Shown piece by piece: positions 1 to 19,744 of a stretch of 64,000 nucleotides of DNA. The stretch covers positions 248,001 to 312,000 of the forward strand of contig CAVNZM010000017.1 of NCBI GenBank assembly GCA_963693365.1, read 5' to 3'. Every line of letters begins with the position of its first letter. Position 1 is the stretch's first letter. A program made the translations under genes and the position numbers. This DNA is from Amoebidium appalachense. Its lineage: Eukaryota; Ichthyosporea. The notes beneath the pieces were generated by a model. That model was not told where the DNA came from, did no database searches, and saw only the letters and a list, made by a program, of their open reading frames with translations.

Positions 1-621
1 TAACCCCCTCCCCTCTTCCTCAAGTACAAATGTTAGACATCTGTAGTACGATAGGTGGCCCCCCTTCCAAAGTAGCCTGCAATTTTTCCTACACTGGAAG
101 TTGGATGGTGGTGGTGCCCCCCGGGGGGAGGAGGGGAGGGGAGGGGGAGGGCCTGGGAGCGGGGCGGAGGACTTAAAGAAGGGAGCCACTACATATATAG
201 ATAGGTCTAGAATCTAGGGGGTTTGCCGGTCCTCGCGACTTCTGTGATAGTTACTTAGTTAATAGGTCGTTAAATAGTACTTACTTAGTTGGCCTTTTGT
301 TGTGTGTCACGACACTTACATATTCGAGCTGCCACTCAGAAGGCCTCCTGGACTTCCGGGTTAACCGTCACATATGTCCTTGCTCTTGCACCCCCTCTAT
401 TTATTACCGTATATGGCTACATGAATTTGTTTTCACCTAATCTTGCACAATCAGCCTTTGTTTACATTCCAGTCCGTCTAACCTTTCTGTGCAGCAACAG
501 CGGCTCCAATTGCAAACTGAGTTTCCACAGATATATATATTTTTTTTCCGTCTCGCTGTTTGAAAACTCAGTGTAATGAGGTGCACCTACACTGTGTTTT
601 CACCCCCCACAGAGAGTAACC
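1..621. other. Upstream region of the HPRT gene
   Basis: No exon is recognisable. A G-rich block lies near 120-170 and a short TATA-like stretch (tatatatag) near 190. The last bases before 622 are a C-rich leader ending in a favourable start context (aacc before ATG), so this probably holds the 5' UTR and promoter. The exact transcription start cannot be seen. Confidence 0.4.
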
Positions 622-8444
<7,823 letters not shown>

Positions 8445-11417
8445 ACACACAGAGGTGTGAGCATGTCCAAACACAGGTGCACGTAGTGTATGTAGGCCGG
8501 AGGTGTTGGAAAACACGTGCACATGTGCCTACAACACTGTGTATGTGGCAGGGGCCGGGCGGGCAGGCGGGCGGGAGGGGGGGGGGGGGGGGGGGGGCTG
8601 CTGCCTGTGTGCCTGTGTGCCTGTGCCTGTATCTGATTTGATAGAGACATTTTTTGAAATGAAACTATCATGGTTAGATGGCGGTCATTTTTTGTATCCA
8701 TCGTTTACCTGCCTGTAGTGTTCCACAACATTCGGTTAGTAAGGGCAGATACCCGCTATATTGTATGTTATCTTCCAGCTACATAGGGTTCGTATTCTTA
8801 ACCCTCGTATTTTTAACCGTGTGGGTCAGCAGACACACAAACACCTACAACTTCGGATACCACGAGCACCCTGGCGGTGCACCAATGAAAGTTAGTCCAA
8901 ATCCCATCTCTTGCCTCCCCCCCACGGCCTTCTTTTTCAGAGGGCCGTGCCCCCCCTCCCCCCCCCCCCCCTGCATCATACCCTGGCATTCCATACATGG
9001 AAGGTGGAGGCCCTAAAGTCATCTGTCCTTGAGTGTTACACGAAAACTATCAGAGCCAAAGCTACTACTGTGCACATGCCTTCTGTGCACCAAGAGTGCA
9101 AGTTCGATGGGGCATGGCACCAGGAAGGGCCATACGTGAGGCATATGTCGTAAGCAAGCAAGCATACATCCGTGTGCATGTTGTGCATTCCGTGCGCCCA
9201 ACTACGGGAATGCTATATTCATTTTCCACTACAACAGTCAGGGATTCGAAGAATGCACAGCAAGCACAACTTCATAGCACCTACATCTATAGCAACAGCG
9301 ACTATCTTCTTCCTCAAATGCATTCGTGCTGAAAGTGGCCGGGCATATAGTTGCAAGTGTGGATGTGCACGCATTACTGAGCATGGACACGGTTACGGTG
9401 TGCGATAGCGCAATGCACGCAAGAGCAACGGTTTTCTTTTGTAAACTCGCGCCGTTCGCGTGCTCGCTGATCGGCTCTGTATTCGCGCACGGTACTTGAT
9501 CACTCGAATGAAACAAAAGTCGCATGATGGATCAGCCATCAGCGCGCATACCTTGCAAATTTGGCATTAGAGCTCCCAGCACGGGTAGACTGAAAGCCAA
9601 GTCCTCACTTGCGCAAGTAGGTCCGCGACCCTCAGCGGCGACCGCACAGGGTGACGCCACGGGTAACGCCCTGGTCCGCCCAGGTTCCGTTGACCGTTCC
9701 CCTCCGCGCATGAGATGACTGCAGCGATGCTCACGCGACCCTGGCAACCCCAGCTGCATCCGTGAAGCTAGCAGGCAGGTGTATGTAAGCCCTGTCACAC
9801 ACAGCCAGCCTATGCGTAGGCTACCCGCGCGGTCCCGGTCCGGTGACGGTCCGCGTATGGACCACTTTGGATCTGGGCCGATCTGTGGAATGCGGCTCCG
9901 GAGCATCTGCGTAGGGCCTTCCCGTGCGCAGACTGCGCAGTCGAGGCGCCATGGTTTTCCGTGCGAAACTTACAACACCTACAAGAACTGAAGCGACTCA
10001 ATCTAACCTACTTTAAGCTTGTATAGGCGCACTTTTAGAGTAGTGAGTAATTGTATATGACAATAATAACAACAGTTTAAAATATTAGCTAAACAATCAA
10101 AAGCCCCGCACGCACATGCCTGCTCATCAGTAGAGCTGCAGTCTACCTCCGGAGTCTAGATCTGTGGACGTGGTGATTGGTGTGGGGTTCACGGAGTTGC
10201 TGCCACCCACTATGGTTAGAAGACGCCGTGACGTGGCCCAGTAGAGTGAAAAAAGAATCTATAAGAGCCAAAGGTTATGCAGAGACCACTTTAACCCGGT
10301 CACTGCAACTTTTTTTGTGTCATCGACAAGCCACTACACCTCAAACCTGCTACCGGAGCTTGTCCCACTGTACGCCCGTTCTAGAAGGTGCAAACGGTGG
10401 GGTTTTGGTGCTACCACTCAGAAGAAGCCAAATAAACATGACTTGGTTGTTCAGGCATAGGCTCAAGTTTGTCCCATCCCCATCATGCTCAACTTATACA
10501 CTGCCCATGACCACCCACCTGCACGCCCCTGACTGCATGGGAAGGCCCGCCCGTACTAGTCCCCCCCTACACAACTAACTTAGGCGAGAACACCGGGCCG
10601 TAAGAAACACACACACACATACAAACAAAAATGCACACAAACACACACACACACACGCACACACGCACACACGCACACACACATGTCGTACACACACACA
10701 CAGACACACACACACACGCAGAGAGAGAGAGAGAGAGAGAGAGAACGAGAGAGGCACACACACACACACACACACACACAGTGCCACACGCAGGCACAAA
10801 CACACACACACACAGTGTCACACGCACGCACAAACACACACACACACAAACACACACGTGTACGTGCAAGTGCACCAGATATGTGTGTACCTTGTTGCCC
10901 TCCCGGCACAATTTTACTACGGCCGGTCGAATTGCATGTCAGATTCTGCATCGCCAAAATGCTCTGAGTTGAATATAAAAGTTGGAGGATATACATTGAG
11001 ACTCAGTACTAGTGTGAATGCCTTTTTTTTTTAAAAAAAAGTGCATGTCTGTTTCTTCGAATTTCTCCACTAGCAAGGCGTCTCGGTTTGGTGTTCGCAC
11101 AGTGTGTGGAAGTTCAGTTATGGTTCATAAGCATAATGTTGTAGAGCTTAGTTTTTTTATATTGATCGGAAATACTGTGTGTGTAGCCTGTAGGCACGGC
11201 GTTGTGTGTCACCATGTCCATGCATGTGCATGCATGCCTGTGGACATGCTAAATATTAAATGGTGCCCTGTACATGTGAATATGTGGGAGTGTGATCATC
11301 GTGACACAGTAGTATGTGGATCTCAGAAATGTACGGATGGATCTAAACGAATTCTGGCATAATGATACGTCGAACCTTATACTAGCTCTTGCCAGCTGGG
11401 CGGGAGAACTTGAAGCC

Positions 11418-11479
<62 letters not shown>

Positions 11480-11507
11480 GTGTGTGTGTGTGTCTGTGTG
11501 TGTGTGT

Positions 11508-11538
<31 letters not shown>

Positions 11539-11548
11539 AGGGGGAGAA

Positions 11549-11579
<31 letters not shown>

Positions 11580-12127
11580 AGGGGCTGTCGGCAACCATCC
11601 GTTCACAAGAGTGCATCTTAAAAAACGTAGTTACTGGACCTGCCAGCAGAAAACATTGTGGCCAATTGTATGAGCGTGTAGACCTAGAATGGCAGGGACG
11701 CAGGTGTGATTGGTGGGGGGGTGCACGTGCATGTGTGTATGTAGATGTGCATGCGGCACGCGTGTGTGTGCAGACATGTGCACGTGCAGGTTGTATGATG
11801 CAGACATGTGCACGTGCATGTGTTTTTGCTAAGCACCGTCACAGCTAACACCACCACCTGCTGCTTCGCAGTCTAGGTTGTTCCAGGCACATACAGGCAC
11901 AAACTCTCGACACACAATGATATCAAGAATTTTCAAGACACAACAAACTGAAAGCTCCAAATCAAGTTACATAAACTCAAGCTTCATAACACTAGCTCAT
12001 CCCAAATACTATGGCGTGGACCAAGTCGAACCTACATGCAATATCTGCCTTCCTTTCGCATCTAGCACAATATCTGTTAAAAACAACTTTAAAAAGACTT
12101 TATAATATAACAATTGGCGAGGACCAA
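8445..12127. other. Intergenic region between HPRT and the TMEM53-like gene
   Basis: The two genes converge here. No exon is recognised. Contents: a G run near 8577-8597, a unique GC-rich block at about 9400-10010 without simple repeats, a (CA)n tract at 10601-10858 with a GA insert, a (GT)n plus G-run tract at 11419-11582, and palindromic gtgcacgtgcatg clusters at 11722-11820. No clear polyadenylation signal follows the HPRT stop. Confidence 0.5.
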
Positions 12128-13183
12128 TCATGCACCCTCCTTAGGCTTCTCTTCGTCCCCATTGGTCCCCTCCTTCCTTACGTCACTCTTTGTCAGCGGT
12201 GTGGCGCCGTCCAATCGCATGAAGCCAATCAGCTGCTTCGTGTATTCTTCTGGAAACATGCGGAAGTGGCCCACGTGGGGGGACCCCTTGAACACGTGCT
12301 CACTTACTGTCTTTCCGTGCTCACTTTGTAGCTGGATGTATTTCTCTGTGTGGCGAAAGGTTGGGGGGAGGGGGGATTGGAGAGGGGGAGGGAGGGAGGG
12401 GAGGGGGGGAGGGGGGGGGGGGGGGGGGGGGGGGGGGAGAGGGGGGGGGGGGGGGGGGGGGGGGGGACGTGTGAGGCGAAGATATTAGAATAACCATGAA
12501 AAAAGCACCCGAAACAGAAACTTATAAAATATGCATGTACAAAATAGAAACCAAATGCGATTCACATGTCCAAACCCGAAGCGAAATAACAAGTGCATGC
12601 ACCAAACAAAATATGGATTCAATAAGAAAAGCTCTCCCTACGCCTACACAGAAGCACGTGTTTTACTTGTGCATAATTTCTAACCTGCCATTTGCTTCAA
12701 CGGCAATAGGATAATTTATTCTTGCTAGGCCAAGGACAAAGAGGGAAGTTCAAAGAACAGAAGTCACAATCATTTATGCAATCACATACAAACAAACATA
12801 GCGGAAGCATACAAGCATTAGCTCCTATAGGATTTTCAAATGCCTAGGAGGCTAGAATAGTTGGGATGAGAATATATCACTGAGAGGGTGAATCTGTTGA
12901 ACACGATGCTTGAAACAGATTACTCCTCGTCCTCCTTTTTTCTGTGAAACATGGCTTAAAAAATGTCTGTGATTGTCCTTGTGTGTGGCCATAACTATGT
13001 GTGCTCTTGTGTTTGTGTTCGTGTGTTTAATCTTTATGTTTGTGTGTGTGCATGCTTCCATGTGTGTTTCCCCTAACATGTGACTGTATGGGCAAGTGCG
13101 TCTGCGTGTGTTGCTTTGGGGTGGTGGTGTGGTGGTGAGTGAGTGTGAAAGTGTGCAAGTGTGCAAGTGTGCAAGTGTGCAAG

Positions 13184-13276
<93 letters not shown>

Positions 13277-13860
13277 TGTGTACGTGTGTGCACCTGTGGG
13301 TGTGTGTGCGTCTGCACATGTGAGCGATGGTGTATGCGTGTGAGTGATGCTATGTGTGTTATCGTTTTGGAAGGAGGGGGGTAACATACTGACGACAGAT
13401 GATGGGATGAGCTTATCGGCATCCGAGTGGAGATATAACTGTGGGATATTCTCGAGATAGTCGTCATAGCACATCTGCACACACTCCATCTTGGGAATGC
13501 CGTGGGGGGGCCTCCGTGCCTGCATGCGCATTATTGGGAGCACAAAGAGCAGCGCCGGGGTGTACTGCGATGGACGAGATAGGTCAGAATTGAGATAGAC
13601 GGGTATATCTGGCACAAAAAATAATTGGGGTACTGTAATGACCCGGATATGTGGCTCGTGATTGGATGTAGCTATGGAGCATTGCCCAATTAGCAGCCAA
13701 TAAGAATCACCGTGGCATTGTACCAATCAATGCTTGGGAAAGCCAATTAGTCATCTAGCACCAGTGCACACTGTGTTATATTCGATACCACACACCTTCC
13801 CTATCCTCACACAGTTTCATTTTCACGTCCTCAGCCCATCTCCCCATCCGCCATTCCCCA

Positions 13861-13894
<34 letters not shown>

Positions 13895-14422
13895 GGGGGG
13901 GACCCTCCATCCCACCACCACCATGGTCCCTTACTTTTCACTTCCTAAAAGTGCCATTGTCCTTTTTACGCTTCTCGGGCTCAGTCCCCTTGTTGTTTTC
14001 TGATCCCCCCCCCCCCTCCCCCCCTCCCCCCCCCCCCCCCCCAAAAAAAAAAAAAAAAACACCATCACCACGACCACCACCACCCACCCACCCAGCTCGT
14101 CGCCCGTTGGCCACTTCCCTCCTTCCCTTCCCCTCCCCTCTTACCCATTCCCATCCTAACCACCCAATCACGCACCCACGCACCCATGTACCCACACCCA
14201 CACAACCCCCATCTCCCACACATCCCACAAACAAAAAATAGACAAAAATAAACCGAAAAGAAAAGAAGAAGAATAAAAACACCCCTACCAGCCAGTGGAA
14301 GTACTGCGGCCTATTTAATATCATGGCAGTCAGGGGAAATGCCATTGGTGCCGCACTCTTGATGTATCGCTCTAGGTTGGGGCAGCTGTCAAACACAACA
14401 CCCTTAATGGCTGTCTCAACAA

Positions 14423-14499
<77 letters not shown>

Positions 14500-14802
14500 C
14501 GTGCGTTCGTGCGTGTGTGCGTGCGTGGGGGGGGGGGGGGGGGGGGGGGGGGCTGGGGGTGGGGGGAGGGGGAGAGCATTAGAGGCTGGAAATATAGAGG
14601 AGAAATCAAATGGCAAAACACAAACCGTCACAAAATCGAAATCACGAAATCATACCTTAGAAGGGGGGGGGGGGGGGGGGGGGGGAAGAAGGTGTTTGGG
14701 GGGGGGGGGGGGGATGTGGTAGGGTTTTTTTGATTGGGGGGGGAGAGGTGTTTTTGGGGGGGGGGGGGGGGGGGGGGGGATGTGGTAGGGTATTTTTGGT
14801 TT

Positions 14803-14845
<43 letters not shown>

Positions 14846-14932
14846 GAAGGTGGTATACGTGTGTGTTCTGAAGAGGCGGTCCGTGAGAAAGAAATGCGAA
14901 CTGGGGTTTGGCAAGGAAAGGGGAAGGGGGAA

Positions 14933-14964
<32 letters not shown>

Positions 14965-15263
14965 GGAATGCATGGGTACAGATAACACATGCAAAAAGGA
15001 CAACCTGGGGGTGGAATAAACATCCTAAAAGGTTCTGCATGGACAAAAACGAATGATGATGACAGGTACATGCACGTGGTGTTTGCTTGTGCTCATACGA
15101 ACTTGCGCAGATGCACATGCACATACACACAGTTGCGTATATGTACAGCAAGATCAAGGATGTACAGGCGCAGTGGGCTTACACCCACGCACACACACAC
15201 GCACACACACCACAACACACACACCTACACACACACACACACTTCCGCACACACACTTGCACA

Positions 15264-15303
<40 letters not shown>

Positions 15304-15606
15304 AACACACACACACACGTACGAGTACTCGTCCAGGGACCAGATGTTAAGCAGTGCCCCGTAGGCAAACATTCCATTGTTGCTGTGCACGTGCAGATAC
15401 ACCTGGGGGTCCTTGTGCTCCCCTATCTGTGTGTGTGTGTGTGTATGTGTGTGTGTGTGTGCGCGCGCGCGTGTGTGTGCGTGTGTGTGTGTGCGCGTGT
15501 GTTTGTGTACGTGTGTGTCTGTGTGTACGTGTGTGTAAGTGTGAGTGAGTGTGTGTGGGTGGGTGCGCGCGCGTGTGTACCTGTGTGTGTGTACCTGTGC
15601 GTGTGT

Positions 15607-15646
<40 letters not shown>

Positions 15647-16059
15647 ATGTGGCGGGGGAGCAGAAGGGTGTGGGTTGAACATTTGTGTGGAGTTATGGAA
15701 GAGTTGGATCTGAGATGGAAAGGGCGAGCGGGGGAGAGGTGGGGGGGGGGGGGGGGGGGGGGGATGTACGCATTATAGAGTTGGAGATATGGAGGAAACA
15801 CCGAAAGACAAAACAAAAAACATCACAAAACTCAAAAACGCGAAATCGAACCATAAAATAGAATGAATAAAAACCGTGCAGGCAGAAGACACTTGAAAAT
15901 AGCCCATCAACAGGGAGGGCTCCTACGCCTACACAAGAGAAGGGGTTTCGACTCTTTAACCTCTCACACGTGGTTCCGAACTGGCAATTGCAAGGTACAA
16001 TATGATTGCTTGACTAGTAGGCAAGAGCATGGAATCAAGGAACATGGGGTGGGCAAGAA

Positions 16060-16092
<33 letters not shown>

Positions 16093-16212
16093 CTGGCTCA
16101 CATGGAAGGATAAAGTTTGTGGTTGTATGGATGTGCAGTAAGAGAATTGATGGGGTAGTTGGGGTGGAGTAATTCAGAGGCAACAAGCGAACCTGTGTTT
16201 GTGTGTGTGTGT

Positions 16213-16254
<42 letters not shown>

Positions 16255-16371
16255 GGGGATCTAACCTCTTCAATGGTGTATTCACAGATCTTTTCGAGGG
16301 GTCGAATGTCGACGTATCCGTGTACAAGATCAATCATGGGGGGGATGTATGTGACTGTGGTGACACCGTTC

Positions 16372-16421
<50 letters not shown>

Positions 16422-16426
16422 TGTGT

Positions 16427-16467
<41 letters not shown>

Positions 16468-16479
16468 TGTGTGTGTGTT

Positions 16480-16540
<61 letters not shown>

Positions 16541-16541
16541 T

Positions 16542-16573
<32 letters not shown>

Positions 16574-16827
16574 GTGTGTGTGTGTGTGTGCATGTGTTTC
16601 TGTGGCGCTGGGGGGGCGGGGGAGGGGGGGGGAAGAGTTGATGCAGGCAGAACTCACTGAATGACTTTTCTCTTATCCAAGAGGAGAAAGGGAAGAGGGG
16701 TCATATGGAGAGAGCACGGGGCAAGGAAAAGGGTGTGGGACGAGGGGATGTGTGCAGGGGGGGGAAGAGGGGGGGGGGGGGGGGGGGGGGGATGGGAGGA
16801 GGGGAAGGGGTGTATGTGTTGAGGAGA

Positions 16828-16868
<41 letters not shown>

Positions 16869-18999
16869 AGAGGTGGACAGTTTGTATGCATATCCTGAAA
16901 GAAAGAAGTCGGGCGCGATAATTGTGGCATGTCTTAGGTTTGGTGCACTCACGCTAACACGGCCAGCAAGCTTCCGCTTGTAACTGGCTACCGGATATCT
17001 GGGGGGACTCAGATCATTATCTGCGTTTGAATTTTGACTCCACAGTCTAGCACGCTAAACCCAGCTCAGGAGGGTGGAGGGGGGGGGGAGGGGGAAGGAT
17101 GGGTGTTGGGGGAGAGGAGGGGGGAGGGGGGAGGGAGGGGGGGGGGGGGGGGGGGGGGGGAGGGGAGGGGAGAACAATACCTGTATATACCACTGTGTCT
17201 GTCTGCGCATCTGTAAGGATGGCCTGTGGGTTAGCGCCAGGCGTTTTGCGTTTTTGAAAAAACTGTGTGCAGAGAGAACATGTGATGAAGAAGGGAAGGA
17301 GTGTGGCTACGACATAGAGCATGTTGAGCTCTTTTCGGACGTAGGAAAGAGGAGGGAGGGGCTGCCATGGAAGCAAGGTTTGGGATGAAGGGAAGCCGGG
17401 TGGGGGGAGGAGGGGGTGTTCAACGATGGGGTTTCGGACAAGGTGGAGTTCTGTGGCCTTCCTTGTGTTTGTCTTCTCAGGTAGTACATGTTGCAAGAAT
17501 TTATGTGTATGCACTCGTGGACGCACCAAGACCAGATTTAGTGGTGGAAGGGAAAGATGGCGACCGTAGGGGGGAGGAAGCGGGAGAGGGGGCAGGGGGA
17601 GGGGGAACTCAGCAAGGTATGGGGGGAGGAGGGGCGAGGGGGGGGAGGGGGGTGGGAAGAGGCATGATTCCCAGCTTGAAGGAGTGTATGGGTGAATGTG
17701 ATAGCAGTGCGGGTGCAGATCTGTGTGAAAGTGCAGGCAAGCGGACTGGGCTGTGGAAGGTTGTTCCAGAACTAAATATACTATATTCTGGTGGGGAGAT
17801 GGCGGTCGGGGAGATCCGGGTCACCAAAACAAAATATAGGGTGCCGTGGGGAAGGGAGGTGCCGTGGGGAAGGGAGGGCGGAGGGGGGGGGGGGGGGGGG
17901 GGGGGAGGGGTTACGAGAGAGGGAAGAGAGAAATGGGTAGAGCAGGAAGAGGAGGGAGGGGGGGGGGGGGGAGGGGGGGGCACGCATTCATTTGCGTGTT
18001 GATGCATTTGCATATCCTTGCGTGCCTTTGTGCTTGTATATGCGTATTGCTTTGAGTGTATAACTTGTGTTGAAATCATAACAAGCCCGCACTTAAAACT
18101 ATCACTCTCCGGATGAAAGGGGTTGAAAAAAAAAAGGAGGTGGCGATGAGAGTAGTGGAGCCGAGACGGGCGGGGGGGGGATGTATGTGTTAGAGGGTTG
18201 GAAATATAGAGGCGACAACAAAGAGCAACAACATAGGGTCACAAAAGTGGGAAACCCAAAATCAAACAATTTAACCGTGCAGGCAGAAGACACTTGAACA
18301 GAGCCCATCATCAGGGGGGTTCCTATGCCTCCACAAAAGCTTGGCTCGCGCGTGGTTCTCAACCCATACTTTGCTTCAACAGCATTTGCCGAGTCCACCC
18401 GTCTTGGCCAAAGGCGAGCAGGGGTGTTCAAGGAGCAGCCATCTAAGAAAACAGAGTCTACAAAAACTGCAAGCAGACAAAAACAAAGAAAACAAGCAGA
18501 GAAGTAGAGCATAAGCCGGGCTTCTACAAGGTTCCCCGACTCCCTAACCTATGGAGAAGGGGAGTGAGAGAAGGGGAGGGGGGGGGGGGGGGGGGGGGGA
18601 GAGGGGGGGGAGGGGGGGGGGGGAGGGGGAGGGGAATGATGTCCCATGCTGCCGAATGTAGGAGGTGGAAAGGGGAAGATAGCAGGAGGTTAAGTGGACG
18701 GGGGCGAGGAGGCCACCCCGGGGGGGGGGAGGGGGGGGGGGGGGGGGGGGGAGGCGGGTGGGGGAGGGCGGGCTTGAGCGAATCTCGTCTTGTTCGCACC
18801 TGTTTGAGTGTTGCGCCCCCCAGCCCAACATGATAGCCAGCACACGGGGGTTCCTTGTCTTCTCAGGGGGTGCCCTTGTTATCACGACACTGTTGTCTAC
18901 CGTCGCTTGTGCCACCTTTTTGACTAGTCTTGACACGTGCACATACACCCCCGCAGGGATGGCGGCGGCACCTAGCGCTGCTATTGCTTCGACTAACAT
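12128..18999 (-). CDS. TMEM53: TMEM53/DUF829 family alpha/beta-hydrolase-like protein, seven exons, complete (327 aa)
   Basis: Exons in transcript order: 18999-18800, 16998-16953, 16370-16266, 15426-15323, 14424-14289, 13564-13390 and 12345-12128 (TGA). Phases agree at every junction. The product shows the family signature in order: a hydrophobic N terminus with Ala-rich start, LGWGAQ near residue 59, TTVTYIPP near 86, HVHSNNG at 129-135 (the HxxSNxG nucleophile-elbow-like motif), VVFDSCP near 161, [10 protein letters not shown] at 243-252, and [10 protein letters not shown] near 274. Together these give a Ser/Asp/His arrangement typical of PF05705. The pattern is closer to plant-type members (SNTGWLTYGA-like) than to vertebrate TMEM53. 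Animal TMEM53 is a nuclear-envelope membrane protein; location here is not known. A separate frame at 12852-12954 mimics a last exon but was rejected. Introns 2, 3 and 4 end in (CA)nCAG. Confidence 0.9.
13193..13275. repeat. (GT)n microsatellite in intron 6 of the TMEM53-like gene
   Basis: A pure GT array preceded by five copies of a gtgcaagt-type octamer (13148-13190) and followed by a gtgc array. In the gene's sense it is (CA)n but lies far from the acceptor at 12346-12347. Confidence 0.9.
15772..16045 (-). repeat. Poly(C)-tailed SINE-like repeat, subfamily B copy
   Basis: Read on the minus strand this copy matches the one at 18170-18530. Shared blocks include the caagtgtcttctgcctgcac segment, a gtcgaaacc box-B-like segment, the stretch of TTTTGTG/TTTTTGTT-type sequence, and a C homopolymer at the 3' end (the G run at 15740-15763 on the plus strand). 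It lies inside intron 3 of the TMEM53-like gene in the same sense as the gene. Confidence 0.7.
18170..18530 (-). repeat. Poly(C)-tailed SINE-like repeat, subfamily B, best full-length copy
   Basis: On the minus strand the copy runs from a T/G-rich head through ccctgctcgcctttggccaa, a ccccctgatgatgggctctg block, the tcttctgcctgcac segment, and ends with ccaaccctctaacacatac followed by a C run. It shares these blocks in order with 59310-59610 on the plus strand. tggccaagacggg resembles a pol III A box. No reading frame is conserved, so this is a non-coding retroposon-like element. Confidence 0.75.
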
Positions 19000-19744
19000 G
19001 ATGGTGCGGGGGGGTGAGGGAAGGCGGTGTGGGAAGGAGATGGAGGGAGAAGTTTGGGATGAAACTTAGGCTGGGGCAGATGGCGAAGGGATGGAGGAGT
19101 GGGAACTTCGATATATCTCGCCAGAAGGCTTCTGTGTCTCAAATAAAACTGAAAGTTTTCTGCTCTTCTTCCGGCCCACTTTCGCAAGAAGCCTCACACA
19201 GGCTTTTCGACGAACATTTTTGACTGACTAAACTAATAAAACGGCGCCATTTTAAACAACCATATATGGTGTTTTTTAAAAATTACCTAGTGGCTCGGAA
19301 CGCACCAGCTCCGATGATTGCTCAGTGAACTGTGCAATCTCGATGAAAATAGTCTGTAATGTGTTTTACGTCATAGCTTACGTCAATAATGTGTAAACGC
19401 AGAACTTACGAGAAAAAATATATATATCAAATAGATGACTAGAGTATGCCAATGTAGACTATAGAGCGACTGATGTCATAACCGTTTCAGCCGTGTTTCT
19501 CTGGTCTGAGTCAAGGCATCCTGCTCCTTACTCCTACCCTCCTCCGGGCACATAACTTTTGTGCCCTTCACAGTCTTTTTTTGCAACATCGCAGTACAGT
19601 ATCTAGCCAAAGATTCCCTTGGCCACTATAGTCACAAACGCAGAAGGAAGCTGCAACCTCGTTCCATATCACAGCAAATCTTGCTCTCTCTTCACCTACC
19701 TAGCTAACCGTTGCCTCCCTCACTCCCATCTCTCCATTTCCATC
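19000..19744. promoter_or_regulatory. Divergent intergenic region between TMEM53-like and PLP decarboxylase genes
   Basis: The two start codons point away from each other across 745 bp. The region is free of long simple repeats, unlike most spacers here. It includes an AT-rich core at about 19210-19440 and a pyrimidine-rich stretch before the plus-strand ATG. Transcription starts cannot be placed. A shared promoter is inferred from geometry only. Confidence 0.4.

Noticed and set aside
12852-12954. A minus-strand frame resembling a last exon of the TMEM53-like gene (ending in a basic KKGGRGV segment)
   Set aside because: The real last exon at 12345-12128 joins exon 6 in the correct phase and carries the conserved SPHVGHF motif with the expected spacing, so the nearer frame is not needed and would require an extra base.
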